Source: Taudactylus pleione (Eukaryota; Chordata; Amphibia; Anura; Myobatrachidae). Taken from it: a stretch of DNA of 64,000 nt. The position numbers and the translations under genes are program-made. The stretch is from the NCBI GenBank assembly GCA_031769625.1, contig JAUIMM010000719.1:1655001-1719000 (forward strand), written 5' to 3'. Positions 48,585 to 60,584 of this stretch are shown here, in pieces; the stretch's first letter is position 1; each line of letters begins with the position of its first letter. A model generated the notes under the pieces. That model was not told where the DNA came from, made no database searches, and saw only the letters and a program-made list of their open reading frames with translations.

Positions 48585-50642
48585 AGTTTAGGATATTCTC
48601 ACTTGTCACAAAGTTAGAGGGAATGTTATGATTAATTGTTGCTCACAGATTACATTGTGTGTTAAAAAGTCAGTACTTCCTTAAGAACTGCTGAAAGCTG
48701 GGAAATCTGGTTTTACAAATGTGCATATAATGTGTGAGTTAGTATTGAACCCTAAATGTCACAATGCATACACACACAAAAAATCAGAGCACAAAGCATC
48801 AGGGTTGGATTATCCTCAGGCTCGCAGTTCACTTGCAGTGCATGATGTGTATAAAATGTGCAGGTCCTTACTAAACCGGGTGATGAACTGTCGCGGTGGA
48901 CATTGCTGATTATCTGTCTATAATGCTTCAATACAAGATAACATGTTTCATTTATTTTCATTCATTTTTGTGAACATGTTTATACAGTTTTCATAATGTG
49001 CAGCTCCTGCCCTTTAGTCTACCTAATCTCATTAAACCACATGTAAATATATTAAAGGCAATGCATTTATTTTACCAATAAATACTTTGATACGCCCATG
49101 AATCTACAGTAACTTCAATACATTATATGTGTCTCTGCAGATCGTAGTTAGATATACAGGGGAAACCAATATAGAACAATAATGGACTCTGCAAATAGGT
49201 GGTTTTTAGTATACAAACATCATTTATCTGTATATAGAGAGATATAGTGATACAGGTAATAGTAGCAGTGTGAGAGGAAGACATAATTACTCTTTGTCAT
49301 TTCACCAGATAATATCATTCTAATGTCTTCCCACTCGGTATAAATCTAACAGAATTAAGCGCAGTACCAGGTACACATAATCCATTATTTTAGTAAGAAA
49401 ATGCTGACAAATGACTTATACATTGAAATAATCATAATAATTTCATCAGTGGTATCACAGTGCCTTCTCTGTATCACCCAGTGACAGTGTAGGAGGCCGG
49501 CGGGCACTGCAATCCATCAGCACAGTGTGTACCTCCACCCTAATACAGAAACCCACCCTTGCCAGAGCAGTATTTCCCAAAGCTGAGAGAGATCTGTCTT
49601 ATATAGTGATATGAACCTTGGGGAAGCTGGTTCCTCAGGTCTGCATCAATTGTTATTCTGGTTGTTAATATCCAGCTGATAGGATTTCTAGATGATCAGA
49701 GTGAGGGTGTATAAAGACTGAGGAGCCAAAAAATAGATACTAATTGGCCCAAAGCAGTTATGTGTGATTCCCAGGGTAATGACAGTATTCATGAAGAAAG
49801 TTTGTTTATGACACTTACAAAACTGCAAGTAAATAACACAATGTAATGTAAGGGAATAACATTGGAATAATACATTTTAACACAAACAGTGAGATTTTTA
49901 TTGTACCAGCACCATAGATGTCCATTTGTTACATTAGTTGCTTAATATGATTAATTTAAAAGTATATGTCACATGTATTATTTGCTGTACAAAAATCAGG
50001 AAATAATAAATTCATCCGAGTAATATACCATCACATAAAAGCACATTTACTGTTCGACTTTCATTTAAATTGGTAAAACATTTTAGGTTCTGCTACATTT
50101 AGTTTTCCTGTCCACTTTCAAGGTATTTATTTCCGTAAATAAATATTCTACTTAAAGTAACTTAATATTTCAATCACAAGACATTTGGCGTAGTCGGCAG
50201 GGCTGCTCTTTGTATGTGTTATCAATTGAAATAAGAAATCAAACTTGACCTGGTTTTCAATTGTAAAGTAATCTACAGTATAAGTTGTAATTGTGTGTAA
50301 TGTATTATGTTGTTGAAAATAAAAGTACATTGAGGGAGGGAATACAGAGCCGCTTTCAGGTGGGCTAATGTCGGATCATGGTTACTCATGGGCCAGGTGA
50401 TACACCGTAATCTTTATTCCCATACAGGATGGGAAAATGTGAATGTACCATTAGAATCAATCAATAGTAAGCGTCTCCAAGTATAACCAAGGGGTAAGAA
50501 AAGCTGCACACAAAACTTAGCAATGACTGCACAGTGCTGAGGTGGACAGATTTACTATTCTAGGGACTAGACCTGTGACTGCCAGAAGAAAAGCAAAAAC
50601 ATATAGCTAGGCATAAAATGCAGACATTGGCAATAGAAAGCA
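48585..50642. other. OR upstream region (copy C)
   Basis: Equivalent of 8984-11,041, noncoding. No promoter or upstream exon could be placed. Confidence 0.55.
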
Positions 50643-50650
50643 TTGGGAAG

Positions 50651-50970
50651 CAGGGGCAGAACTATGGGAGACAATGGAGGCGCCTTCCGCCTGGCTCCAG
50701 CTCTGAAGGGGGCACCTCCTCCATTGCCCACAACATATTCACCCCACTTAGGGCTGTAACTATGTACCTTGTACCATCATGGCCCTTCACGGCACCAGAG
50801 AAACCACCATACACTAGTGGAGAGCTCCATGTCAGACCATCAGCTGCTGCCTTCGTCTATCTATAGTCTGTCTTCATGCAAATTGCTACATTATAGTGTC
50901 TGCGGAAGTGACAGGGGGGGCACCAAATTATAACTTGCCTCCGGGCGTCTGGGATGAACTTACGCGACTG
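50651..50970. mobile_element. hAT-type miniature element (copy C)
   Basis: Same insertion as in A, with TTGGGAAG target duplications at 50,643-50,650 and 50,971-50,978. The right terminus has one change (GCGACTG for GCCACTG). Confidence 0.9.
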
Positions 50971-50978
50971 TTGGGAAG

Positions 50979-51986
50979 AATATGATGCTTCTGACAGAGA
51001 AATAATTTGAAGTGCCTTTATCATACACTGACCCTATATATCTTCTAGCAGAGAAGGGAGAAAGATGATTAAAGGGCTATATTATGTAACCTTTAGTAAC
51101 CTAGCAGTTGCCATCGTTGAAGTCAATGGTGAGAACTGCTTATTGGCTGAGAGAGGTGGAGGCTCACCTTTATCAGCCAATGAACGCTAAGCCAATGCAT
51201 TTCTATGTCTCATTCACATATTAATGTACTTAAAGGGCATTACATGTCCGTGGCATGGGTATAGGCGCCTTGACGTTTTTGTGGATGCCTACATGGACTA
51301 AAGAGTACAAGAAACAAGGGGTAGGTGAGCATGATTTTTTTTACAGGTTAGGTGGATGCTACATGGAGAAGAGGATGTGAATGGCTACAGGGATTGTAGA
51401 TGAGTATGTATGAGTGTGAGTGTAATAAACTTGTACTTTCACAGTGTATCCTGTGTTTATTTTAATATTTATTTTGCAGGTGAACTAGATGTATCAGCAG
51501 GCTTATAATGGCCCATAGGGTACCTGTGGTTCTCCTAGTATGAGTATGCGAGGGAAGTTTGCTGGGACCTCTAGTTCTACTGTAAAAGACAATATTATTT
51601 ATTTTATTTTTTACACATTCAACCTGGCACCCACCACCCAGGGGTGTCATGCATACCCTGGGGATAGCCTTGGAAGATGTTGACCCCCCACCCTTATTGG
51701 GGGGGTCCCCACCTCCCCAGAAATCCCTGACCTGGGCTGACTAGTGGTCAGGTGTTGAATGCTTTGACTGGGGAACCTGGTGAAAGCACTCCACTAGAAA
51801 GAGTACGGTGCTATTTGTCGAAAATACAGGGGACCCCTACTCATTTTGTCCCATCTATTTCCACATCCAAGTCTTGCTCACTGAACCAGGTGCTGATTGA
51901 TGTAAATAAAGTAGACTCCTACATTTTTTCCTCCCTGTATTTTCACAACCAGGACCAGCTCTGAAAAGACCGGTATTGGTTGAGAC
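50979..51986. other. Noncoding sequence at the end of copy C
   Basis: Equivalent of 11,377-12,410, with the dispersed-repeat-like block and its CCCCCCA/TTGGGGGGG hairpin (about 51,683-51,707). No gene. Confidence 0.55.
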
Positions 51987-51989
51987 ATG

Positions 51990-52538
51990 GGCCCTCATTC
52001 AGAGCCATATGCTCTGAGCAGAGCGCACGCTCTGAATGAGGGCCGCCCTCCATAAAAATGGAGCGTCCTCCTGGACGCTCGTATAGCTGTGGGTCACCAC
52101 CCACAGCCTATACGAGCGTGCAGTTTGATGGCCGCGATGGTCGTGACCATCGCGACCATCGAAACTGCGAGCCGGAGCCTACAGTTGAGGTTTTCAACCG
52201 CAAGCCCTGGAGTGATTTTGGCTCTATCAGAGCCAAAATCACTCCCACTGACATCACTAGTGATGTCAGTGGGCCGGGTTCTGACGGGAGGCATTCCCGT
52301 GGGAACGCCCCCGTCAGGGAGGTACGCCCCCAGCACGCCCACCAAAGGGGGCGTGCTGTCAATCAACATCGACAGCACGCCCCCTTTGATCAGGCACAAC
52401 GAGCGAAGGACTTTCCTTCGCTCGACGCGTCTGGCGCATGCGCACGACGGAGCTCCCTCCGTCGTGCGCATGCTCAGTGCAGACCATCGACCCACTTGCG
52501 AGCGGACAGCCGCTTGCGAGTGGGTCTGAATCAGGGCC
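51990..52538. mobile_element. Harbinger-type miniature element made of serial hairpins (MITE 1)
   Basis: Termini GGCCCTCATTCAGA and TCTGAATCAGGGCC form a 14-bp inverted repeat with one mismatch, flanked by 3-bp ATG duplications (51,987-51,989 and 52,539-52,541). Copy A shows the empty site (GAGACATGATCC). PIF/Harbinger elements duplicate 3 bp. Inside are consecutive hairpins: 52,075-52,119 (one bulge), about 52,129-52,162, 52,211-52,243 (perfect 15-bp arms), 52,244-52,273 (perfect 30-bp palindrome), 52,344-52,387 (perfect 17-bp arms, 10-nt loop), 52,400-52,424 (11-bp arms) and 52,436-52,473 (perfect 17-bp arms, 4-nt loop). GC-rich and noncoding; long frames on both strands are palindrome artefacts. 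Confidence 0.92.
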
Positions 52539-53945
52539 ATGATCCTATTCCAAATATATCAGGAATACTCCTAACCCAATAAGATGTAATTGATCATAGT
52601 CTTTCAAAGTTATTTGATTGTTTAGAAATTCTGCAAACATAGAATTTGCTAAATTCTAAATTGTTGATTCACAGAATAGCAAAGAAAAACGATAATGTTG
52701 AAAGTAGCCAACAAATTTGTGAAATGTGAATTATATTGTTTATTATTCCTTATGTAACATGCAATTTTCGTGATCATGAATTGACACTGAGGAGCATAGA
52801 GATGAGGCTTACCAGTGTTCATAGTAAATGCAAGTCACATTAACCAAATTGTACCCACTAAATGTCTATATTGAAGAGTCTGGACAGTGTTATACATACT
52901 GTAAATTTGAAAGGTGAACTTACAAATTAAAATACAATTAAACACAAATACAAAATAAAACTACAAAAGTAATTTTACTAAATAAAAACATTGACTACAT
53001 TACATTTTGAAAACTAAAATGTCCTTAACTGTTGCTTTACAAATGCAAACATCAATTAAGTGATTTGAATAGATGGCTGTATCTGCGTATAATGTAGTCA
53101 CTAACAGTGGGCGGGTCTAGATGCAATCAACCAATCATAAGTGCCTGGAGATGATCACAATCAACATCATTATATATTGCACCAGGGGTTGAATTCTGTC
53201 AATAGATATATACAGTATGTGTCTGAGTCCAGGCCTACCTTGTTCGCATTTGTATGATTTCCCCCAGTGTATGCTTTAGTGCTCCTATTACAATTTATAA
53301 AGCAAAGGGATTCATATGCCTAAGATGCAACTAAATATGCTTATGGGTGCAAGTTTTTTTTTCATGTGCATAAACAGTACAGAAATGTAGAGCAAACAAA
53401 TGAATAATAATGTGTACAGTATATCCAAACCCACATGAGGCTCTGAGTGATACAGAATGTTCCCATGACAAAATGGGAGTCTATCTTACAGCAAACACCT
53501 TCTTATGAAATCTGTGATTAACATTTCTACTATTGTATTGTTATGACCATGTAAATATGTATTTTTTATTGATTGTATAATTCCTAGATATTGATGGTGT
53601 GCAGTCACACACATTGTTACTTTTGTGTAAACAGGCCTTTTGATGTTTACTGTTAGTTGTGTAACACATATACTGTATTTTACATCTATTGGTGTCTCAC
53701 AGAGACACACCCTGCTTTAGCAGGTATGCTGGAGCCACACACTGTAGTGTGCCCACAAGTGAGCTAAGGGAAGTAGTATGTGCATGGGCAGCCCATTTCA
53801 AGTGGAAACTTCATTCCAGGTGGAGTTATGGGCTAAAGGACTGTCCATCTGACACCACTCCACCATGTGAATGTGAGAGGGGTTTATAATGAAGCTAATG
53901 GGATCTCACTCTCCTGAACAGTGATGACCAAAAGCATTGATCTTA
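52539..53945. other. Start of copy D: noncoding, without the LINE and the CCGGC element
   Basis: From about 52,640 it aligns to 1426 onward of copy A, but the LINE is absent (TTTGCTAAATTCTAAATTG marks the empty site). At about 53,308-53,330 the CCGGC element and its target repeat are absent too. The palindrome cluster is at 53,692-53,828. No gene. Confidence 0.75.
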
Positions 53946-54440
53946 GGACCTCATTCAGAGGCGGTTGCAAGAAGCGATCGCTCTCTCTGAATGAGGGCGG
54001 GCGCTTTTTTTTTTTTTTGGTGCGGCCTCCTGGTAGCAAGCTAAGCTGTGGGTTACCACCCACAGTTTAGCTAGCAACCAGGGTGATGGTCACAATGGTG
54101 ATCACCATCGTGACCATCAGGGCTTGCGACAGACCCTAAGGTTGGGTCTGGGCACTCGCAAGCCCCAGGAAGCTTTCTGCTCTGATGGAGCAGGAAGCTC
54201 CCCACTGAAATCACTGATGATGTCAGTGTGGCCGCCCACAAAACGGTAGGCGTTTTGGAAACCACCCCCAAGCCCGCCTACAAAATGGGATGAGCTGTCG
54301 ATCAACATCGACAGCCGCCCCTTTTGTAGCAATCTCCGGAGCGAGAGAGTTTCTCAGTGCGGCCGCTGCGCATGTGCAGGGCTACCAATCGACCCAGTTG
54401 CGAGCACATCGGTGCTTGCGATCGGGTCTGAATGACCCCC
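53946..54440. mobile_element. Harbinger-type miniature element made of serial hairpins (MITE 2)
   Basis: Termini GGACCTCATTCAGA and TCTGAATGACCCCC, flanked by TTA duplications (53,943-53,945 and 54,441-54,443), the classic Harbinger target. Copies A to C show the empty site (GATCTTAGCCTC). It shares with MITE 1 the hairpin loops CTGTGGGT-NACC-ACCCACAG (54,030-54,081), the GATGGTC..GACCATC hairpin (about 54,084-54,117), a CACTGA-ATCACT-like palindrome and GTCGATCAACATCGAC (about 54,297-54,312). Arm sequences differ but still pair within each element. Confidence 0.92.
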
Positions 54441-54443
54441 TTA

Positions 54444-54540
54444 GTCTCTACATTGTGGATAAAGTAGTGCAGAGCTTACACACATACTGTAGTGATAACA
54501 TTAAATATAATACAACATATATATAAATTATTAATAATAA

Positions 54541-54571
<31 letters not shown>

Positions 54572-55066
54572 GATTCTAATGAGATGTGTGCTTAAATTTG
54601 CAAGTTCCATCTGCAAAATAGACTTCTGTTCAACTCTTAATGTTTTTCAGTTTAGAAGATATATCTTTTTTCTTCATAGATAATATTTGCCAGACAAGTT
54701 TTTTAAGGGTGGAGTTGAGTTTTATTCACAGTGTTTGGCAATAATGCTTACCAATTTGTTACAGTGTTTATTTTATATTGGACAGGAAAACACAGAAAAA
54801 AAATAACTTTTGAAGGCAGGTCCGTCATTTTAAGGGGCAAAATTACCATTGTGACCACAGTTCTTGCAGCATTTAGGGTCAGAAATAGGGAACATCTTGT
54901 TTAGTCTCTTAGGTTATAAGGTCATCTAATATAACATCTATTATATCATTTTATTGCTGAAATAAAAATGGAATTCCATGCAATACCTCCCTCATATCTT
55001 CACATCCTTCCTCATGTTGAGGAGAACTCACATTTATTTACCAATCTCTTTCATAGGGATGTAGCC
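54444..55066. other. Duplicon noncoding sequence (copy D)
   Basis: Equivalent of 3145-3740. AAT microsatellite at about 54,541-54,570. No gene. Confidence 0.65.
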
Positions 55067-55847
55067 ATAATGTTGACATCACAATTTCATCAGGTATGAT
55101 GTCAACATTGTTGAAATGTCAACATTGAAAGTATTAGTATGTGCAGAATGTACAGTAGACCACTTGCACAATGTCTACATGTGAAACGAAGACACTCCAC
55201 ATAGATCTGCAGCAGAGAGTTAGGATTAGGCTGTGGGAGGGTAGGGTTATGGTTAGGTACTAAGGGAGGGTTAGGTTGTGGAAGGGTAGGTCAGGGTTAG
55301 GCACTAGGGAGGGAATTAGGGATATTCACTAGGGCAAAGGTTAGGATTAGGCTGCAGAAGGGTATATTTATGGTTAGGCACTAGAAATTGGATTTGGCTT
55401 AGGCTGCAGAAGGGTAGGGTCAGGGTTAAGCCCTAGTGGAGGGTTAGGATTAGGCTGCAGAAGGGTAGGGTCAGGGTTAGGCACTAGGGGAGGGTTAGGT
55501 TTAGGCTGTGGAAGGGTATGGTCAGGGTTAGGCACTAGTGGGAGGGTTAGGGTTAGTCTGTGGAAGGGAAGGGTCAGGGTTAGGCACTAGGGGGAGGATT
55601 AGGGGTTATTATTAGTCAAACTTATACCAGAAGCCATGCAGGATCCACATTAAGTCATCCTGATGTCAGCTTCAAACCCGTAAAACATTGGACCTTCTGC
55701 TCTAGGTAAGTCACCACTGGATCACCAGGGATGTTGTTTTGATATTATAATAATATGTCAACATTATATGTCAACATGATGAGTGTCAACATACCTAGCA
55801 TATGGACATGATGCATTTCAACATTATCACCATGTTGACAAAATATA
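55067..55847. mobile_element. TGTTGACAT-ended element with telomere-like minisatellite (copy D)
   Basis: Most diverged of the four copies, with about two more TTAGGG-like subunits (core 55,214-55,612) and the tRNA-like block at about 55,650-55,717 on the minus strand. Confidence 0.5.
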
Positions 55848-56445
55848 CCACATATTCCTGAGGTGGAGTGAGTGGAGGAGATTGAGAAGAAGTGGTTAGT
55901 GAGGTAGGAGGACAATCGAGAGCAGACAGAGTTGTGGAGACCACAGGATTGGAGTGTTTGGAGGAGGAGAGAGTGATCTATAGTAGCGAAGGCTGCAGAT
56001 AGGTCCAGGAGGATGCATAGAGGTTTCGGATCCTTGGATTTAGAAACAAACTGATCATTAGTTACCTTAATGAGGTACCTCAATAATGGGTTTTTTAATG
56101 GTGAAAGTGATGAGAGCATGTGTGAAGAAGAAATAGGGGAAAATACCAGATAAGGTGGACTGATTGAAAAGGTAAGTGAGGTAGAAGCAATCATCTGGAG
56201 AGGGAGCCAAGAAAGTGCCTGTAAATGGGGCTAAGTGTGATGCTGGAGGGATGAGTGGATGTTTAAAGGGCATGGACTGTATTCCCAGTGGCAGGTGAGA
56301 AGGAGGAAAGTGTAGACAAGCAGATAGAGTAAAGAAAAAATGTGACAGGGGGAGACTGATTGGAGGAGATGATCTGCCATATAGCAATAATATTGGATGT
56401 AAAATAAGTGGCAGAGTCAAGGGAACTGTAGGAGGAAGATGCAGC
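55848..56445 (-). pseudogene. Degenerate L2-type LINE fragment (copy D)
   Basis: The most readable relic for the downstream RT part. One minus-strand frame carries IKVTNDQFVSKSKD, CILLDLSAAFATIDHSLLL, LQSCGLHNSVCSRLSSYLTN and FFSISSTHSTSG, matching the order in L2-type reverse transcriptases. It lost about 120 bp near 56,080 that A to C keep. Motif A Asp is Ala. Confidence 0.65.
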
Positions 56446-56815
56446 AAAAAGCAGATGCAGCAAAAAGCAGCTCACAGTGTACAGTACCAGAGAAGCAGCT
56501 CAGTGTACAGTACCAGAGAAGCAGCTCACAGTGTACAGTACCAGAGAAGCAGCTCACAGTGTATAGTACCAGAGAAGCAGCCCACAGTGTACAGTACCAG
56601 AGAAGAAGCTCACAGTGTACAGTACTAGAGAAGCAGCTCACAGTGTACAGTACCAGAGAAGCAGCTTACAGTGTGCCAGAGAAGCAGCTCACAGTGTACA
56701 GTACCAGAGAAGCAGCTCACAGTGTACCAGAGAAGCAGCTCACAGTGTACAGTACCAGAGAAACAGCTCACAGTGTGCCAGAGAAGCAGCTTACAGTGTA
56801 CCAGAGAAGCAGGGC
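56446..56815. repeat. 28-bp minisatellite (copy D)
   Basis: About 13-14 units, several of them shortened variants lacking ACAGTA (for example GTGTGCCAGAGAAGC) that are rare in A to C. It was homogenised independently. Confidence 0.95.
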
Positions 56816-56884
56816 TCTGACTTTAACCGTACAGGAATTGGTTTTACACACATAAAAGTTGCAGATGAAGCACTATGGAACTTG

Positions 56885-57401
56885 GGGCCTGATTCAGACC
56901 CGGACGCTATTTGCGGCCACTCGCTGGCTAAAAGGGCACTGTGCGCACACACCTGTATGAAGACGCCCCTTTGCCACTCGCAACACACGTCATCATTGGC
57001 AGTTGTAGGATTAATCGGGAACATCGAGAGCCATCGGAGCTGATCGCAGCACCTGTGGTAGCCTTTTCCCACCACAACATTGCGAGCAGTTCAGGCTAAA
57101 ATACAACCCAGTCACATGTGTAATGACGCTACTTTGCTAATTATGCACGCTCATTAAACTCCATTCTGACGATCGGGCATGCCTACGTTTGCACATCCAC
57201 AGCCCCGTTTACAAGCACCTTCCCCTGTTACCACCCACAAACGGCACAATCTGCCACTCAAAATAACGGCCCGACTGCGGGCTATAGGCATCGCAATGAC
57301 AGGTTCACGCACGCGCATTGCGAATCATACGCATGCACAGATTGCGAGAAATCTCTCAATGCGAGCGAGCGCAGCATAGCGTCCAGGTCTGAATCAGGCC
57401 C
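56885..57401. mobile_element. Harbinger-type miniature element (MITE 3)
   Basis: Inverted termini extend 26 bp with one mismatch, starting GGGCCTGATTCAGACC, and are flanked by TTG duplications (56,882-56,884 and 57,402-57,404). Copies A to C show the empty site AACTTGGAGAG. GC-richer than its surroundings, no transposase. Apart from the termini it does not share the hairpin series of MITE 1 and 2. Confidence 0.92.
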
Positions 57402-57404
57402 TTG

Positions 57405-57830
57405 GAGTGAGAAGAATCCATGTGTGTTTGCATCGAGTCCTATGTGAAATAGTTGAGCACAAATGTAAACATGTTGCAAGCCCCAGTGGTACATATATGC
57501 TAGCTATGCTGTTTGATCGTTTCCAGCTTTAGTATTTGTGTGAATAAGACACTTTTTGAGTGAAAAAGATGCTCTGTGTGGCCGAGTCATACAGGACCTA
57601 GAGCGCTGAGAGGGGTTATTTGGCGTTACTGAGGCCTGAGTATTAGAGGGGAATAGGAAATATTATCTGTACTGTAATCTTCTGACCTGTTACTGTACCT
57701 AGCTGGGGCTGCTTTTGTCTGATTAATTTTCATTCAATGCCACCTTCTATTAGCAGAAGACAGAGCAAAGGTGTGAGGATGGATATTTGGTCAATTTAAA
57801 TTGGATATCGAAAAAATCCACCAGAGTAAT
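57405..57830. other. Duplicon noncoding sequence (copy D), up to the breakpoint
   Basis: Aligns to about 5935-6360 of copy A, diverged. Homology stops near 57,830 inside the AAAAAACACCAGG stretch. No gene. Confidence 0.65.
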
Positions 57831-58289
57831 AACGTAATAGTATATCCTTGACAAAGGCCTTGTAAGGCCCAAACACTTTGGTGAGAATACACATTCCCAA
57901 CACCTCTACAACACCCCAGCCTTGATACTAGTCTCCTCCCAATAGAAGAGTGGAGTTGCTGCATTACACGCTGAGCCCAGGTCCCGCGAGATCCCACGTG
58001 ATCGCGACACCCGGTAGTCTCGTGTGTAGCAGTGTACTATACACAGCCTGCTGGGCAGGACAGGCAGGGACGCCAAAAGATTTTACTTACAGCGATCATC
58101 TGAACTTAGGACAAGAAGGACGATGCAACGCACCAGGAGGTGTGTACAGAAGCTGCAAAGGGTAAGTCAGTGCAACTGGGGGTCCCGGGATGCCGCCCCA
58201 CCAGTACACTACTTACTTACCTAGCACGCAGGACAATTATATCAAGAACTGCATCCGAGACATTTCCCCCCCATTATACAGTGACTATG
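57831..58289. other. Unidentified segment between the duplicon break and the Harbinger
   Basis: Not present in copies A to C. It begins with TTGACAAAGGCCTTGTAAGG, which folds into a short GGCC stem followed by CCAAAC (57,846-57,874). This outline recalls a decayed hammerhead core of the kind found in Penelope-like elements. An exon-like piece, bounded by TTACAG and GGTAAGT, follows at about 58,091-58,161. No coding frame I can name. Confidence 0.4.
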
Positions 58290-58950
58290 GACCTCATTCA
58301 ATGGCGGTCATAGCAGCCGCTATGACCGCAAAATCTGTATGACTGGTCGATCGTAAACAAAGTGACGCCCATTCGTTAGCAGTGCACCTCCTCTAGCTAC
58401 CGACTGATATGATCGAACAATCGAGTCAATCGTAGTCAGGCGCTGTGTGGCGCTCTATGCAAATTATGTTGTGATGGCTGCGGCCGTATGTGTTGTATTG
58501 ATGGTCACATGTCATGTTTACATGGACTATCGAACAGCTTGTTATCTAATTAAGAGTGTTTAACTCTTGCTGTTCTTTTTTCATGTTTTTTTTTAGTTTG
58601 TCAATAAACTTTATTGATCACATTGTTGTTTTTTTTTGGATCCTTGTTATGGTTTATTTTGTTTGTTTAGAATCGAAAGTAATGTTTATTATCTTTGAAT
58701 GTACTGATGATATTTGTGTTAACTTAAAAAATGCTTTTGTATTTTACATTAGCATAATTTGCCCTCTTAGGTTTGCAATTGCGCAGTGCATGTTTTAACC
58801 AATCAAATCTGTCCTTTTTTTTTGGTGTCATATGATTAATGCATTGTCCAATAGTTTTTTATTTTATGAAACTGAGTAAATATTTTAGCCAATCATCTTT
58901 CTTTTCCCCATGTATATTTTATGTTTTCTGTAAAAACTGCCATTGCCATC

Positions 58951-60584
58951 ATGAGAGCTGCGGCCTTTACCCGCCGTGAATTGGCCATAATGGTCAAGAT
59001 TCTGGACAGGCGCCTAACCAACGCTCAGCCTCCCATTACAAACCGCTTAAAGCGTGCGGCCTATGCGGAGGTGAGGAGTGCCCTTCGGCGTGCGGGTTTC
59101 CCACACAATATTGCCCAACTTGAGAGGCGGTGGTCGGATTTGCGGCGCCGGTCGCCAGTCCTTTTGGCCAATTTGCGGGCACTAATACGTCGACGTAAGT
59201 ATGCATTTGTATGAATGATTAAATTAGAGGACCCTTCAAAATGTCTGTACCTTTTCCAATTCTTTTCCTAAATGTAAACAAACACTCTTGTATGTTGTCC
59301 CTATTGTCCAGAATGTGTAAAGTGTACTTGTTGTGTGTTGCAGAAATTGAAAACTAAACTAAGATGTTATCCTTTTTTTTTTGTTTTTAGGCCAACAGCG
59401 GAGACGGAGAAGGGCTCCCAGATTTGTCCACAATGCAGGGCCCAACTTGCAGCCCTCACCCTAACCTTCCCCACCCGCTCAACTCAGCCCTCCCTCCCCA
59501 CCACTATACTACCCCAGTAACCCTCCCTCCCTCTTCCAATACTCCCCTAGTAATCCTCCTTCCCCTGCCCACTCATCCCAACTCACCCCTCCCGAACCCG
59601 ATTCCTCATCACAAATATCCCCTCCCTCTGATTATTTCCACCCATTGTCCCCATTGTCCCCTCCCACCCTTCCAACATCTCCAGTGGTAGCTTCCCCTTC
59701 AGGCTCTGATGGTATGGTTTGTTTGTTTTTTGGTGGGGTTGTTATCCATGTTGTGTTTATAAGCTTTACTTTTTTTTTGGTTGTTTGTTTTTTTTATTAT
59801 CACAGTATGGGTATCATAATGAGTGCACAGTAATCATGTTACTATATATTTAGTGTTTATGTTTTGTGGCTGTGCACTCTTTTTTTTTTTTTTTCCAAAT
59901 ATTTTTTGCCTTTTTGGGGTTGTTTAAATGCTTATTAATTTGGGGTAAGTTTTTAAATGTTTGTATTTCAATATTTTATAAAATAAAAAATTTTTGGTTT
60001 AAAATATAAAAAAAAAAAATGTCACAGGACTTGGGAAGGTGCTAGGAACCAGACTAACCTTGTTAATGTTGTGTACCCTGTGTTTAAAAAATACTAAGAT
60101 GTAACTTCATTATTGGAAAAGTGATGTTAGCCACAGCAAACAAACACATGGTACTTTTGGATTATCTAGAACATTCTAGAAGTTAATACGTGCAGTGTGT
60201 TTTAATGCTATGGCCTTCATGACTTATGAATACACCTCCCAGTTGTTTTCCAATCATCCTAGGGTTTTTTTATTATGCCACATAGTTTCCCTGTGTATTC
60301 AGACATTAAATGTTTCAACATATTAATAATGTTGTGTGGAGTAAACTTCATAACACACCCTAACATCATTGTGTCCACCCCACTGTTTGGGATATTGAAT
60401 AATGTTTACTGTTAAAATGTGTGGAATTTTTAAGTAGTTTTTAACCAACAAATACATTTTTATGTCCACAGATATACCAAGCATACTTGGAGGCATCAGA
60501 GAGGAGCTCACTCGAGCAAGTGGCCATCTTCTGGAGGCCTACTGCTGCCTACAGCAAATTATGGGGAGTCTGCAGCGCTTTTAG
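58951..60584 (+). pseudogene. Harbinger Myb/SANT-like DNA-binding protein, three exons, one nonsense codon
   Basis: In this superfamily the Myb-like partner binds the element ends and helps bring the transposase into the nucleus. Exon 1 (58,951-59,194; an upstream in-frame ATG lies at 58,921) encodes the trihelix-type domain: MRAAAFTRRELAIMVKILDR, then ERRWSDLRRRSP. Exon 2 (59,391-59,711) follows a GTAAGT donor and TTTTTAG acceptor. It encodes an Arg-rich stretch (QQRRRRRAPRFVHNAGPN) and a Pro/Ser-rich linker. Exon 3 (60,472-60,584) encodes IPSILGGIREELTRASGHLL and ends with LQRF and TAG. All exon joins keep frame. A TAA at 59,462-59,464 interrupts exon 2 after NLQPSP; the frame is otherwise open, so the damage is recent or read around. 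Exon structure is my reading of splice sites. Confidence 0.8.

Noticed and set aside
52058..52582. Three overlapping frames of 146-174 residues in MITE 1
   Set aside because: GC-rich palindromes make open frames on both strands; the terminal repeats and target duplication show the interval is a transposon.
58091..58161. Exon-like segment bounded by TTACAG and GGTAAGT
   Set aside because: No coding frame I recognise and no partner exons, so not annotated as a gene.
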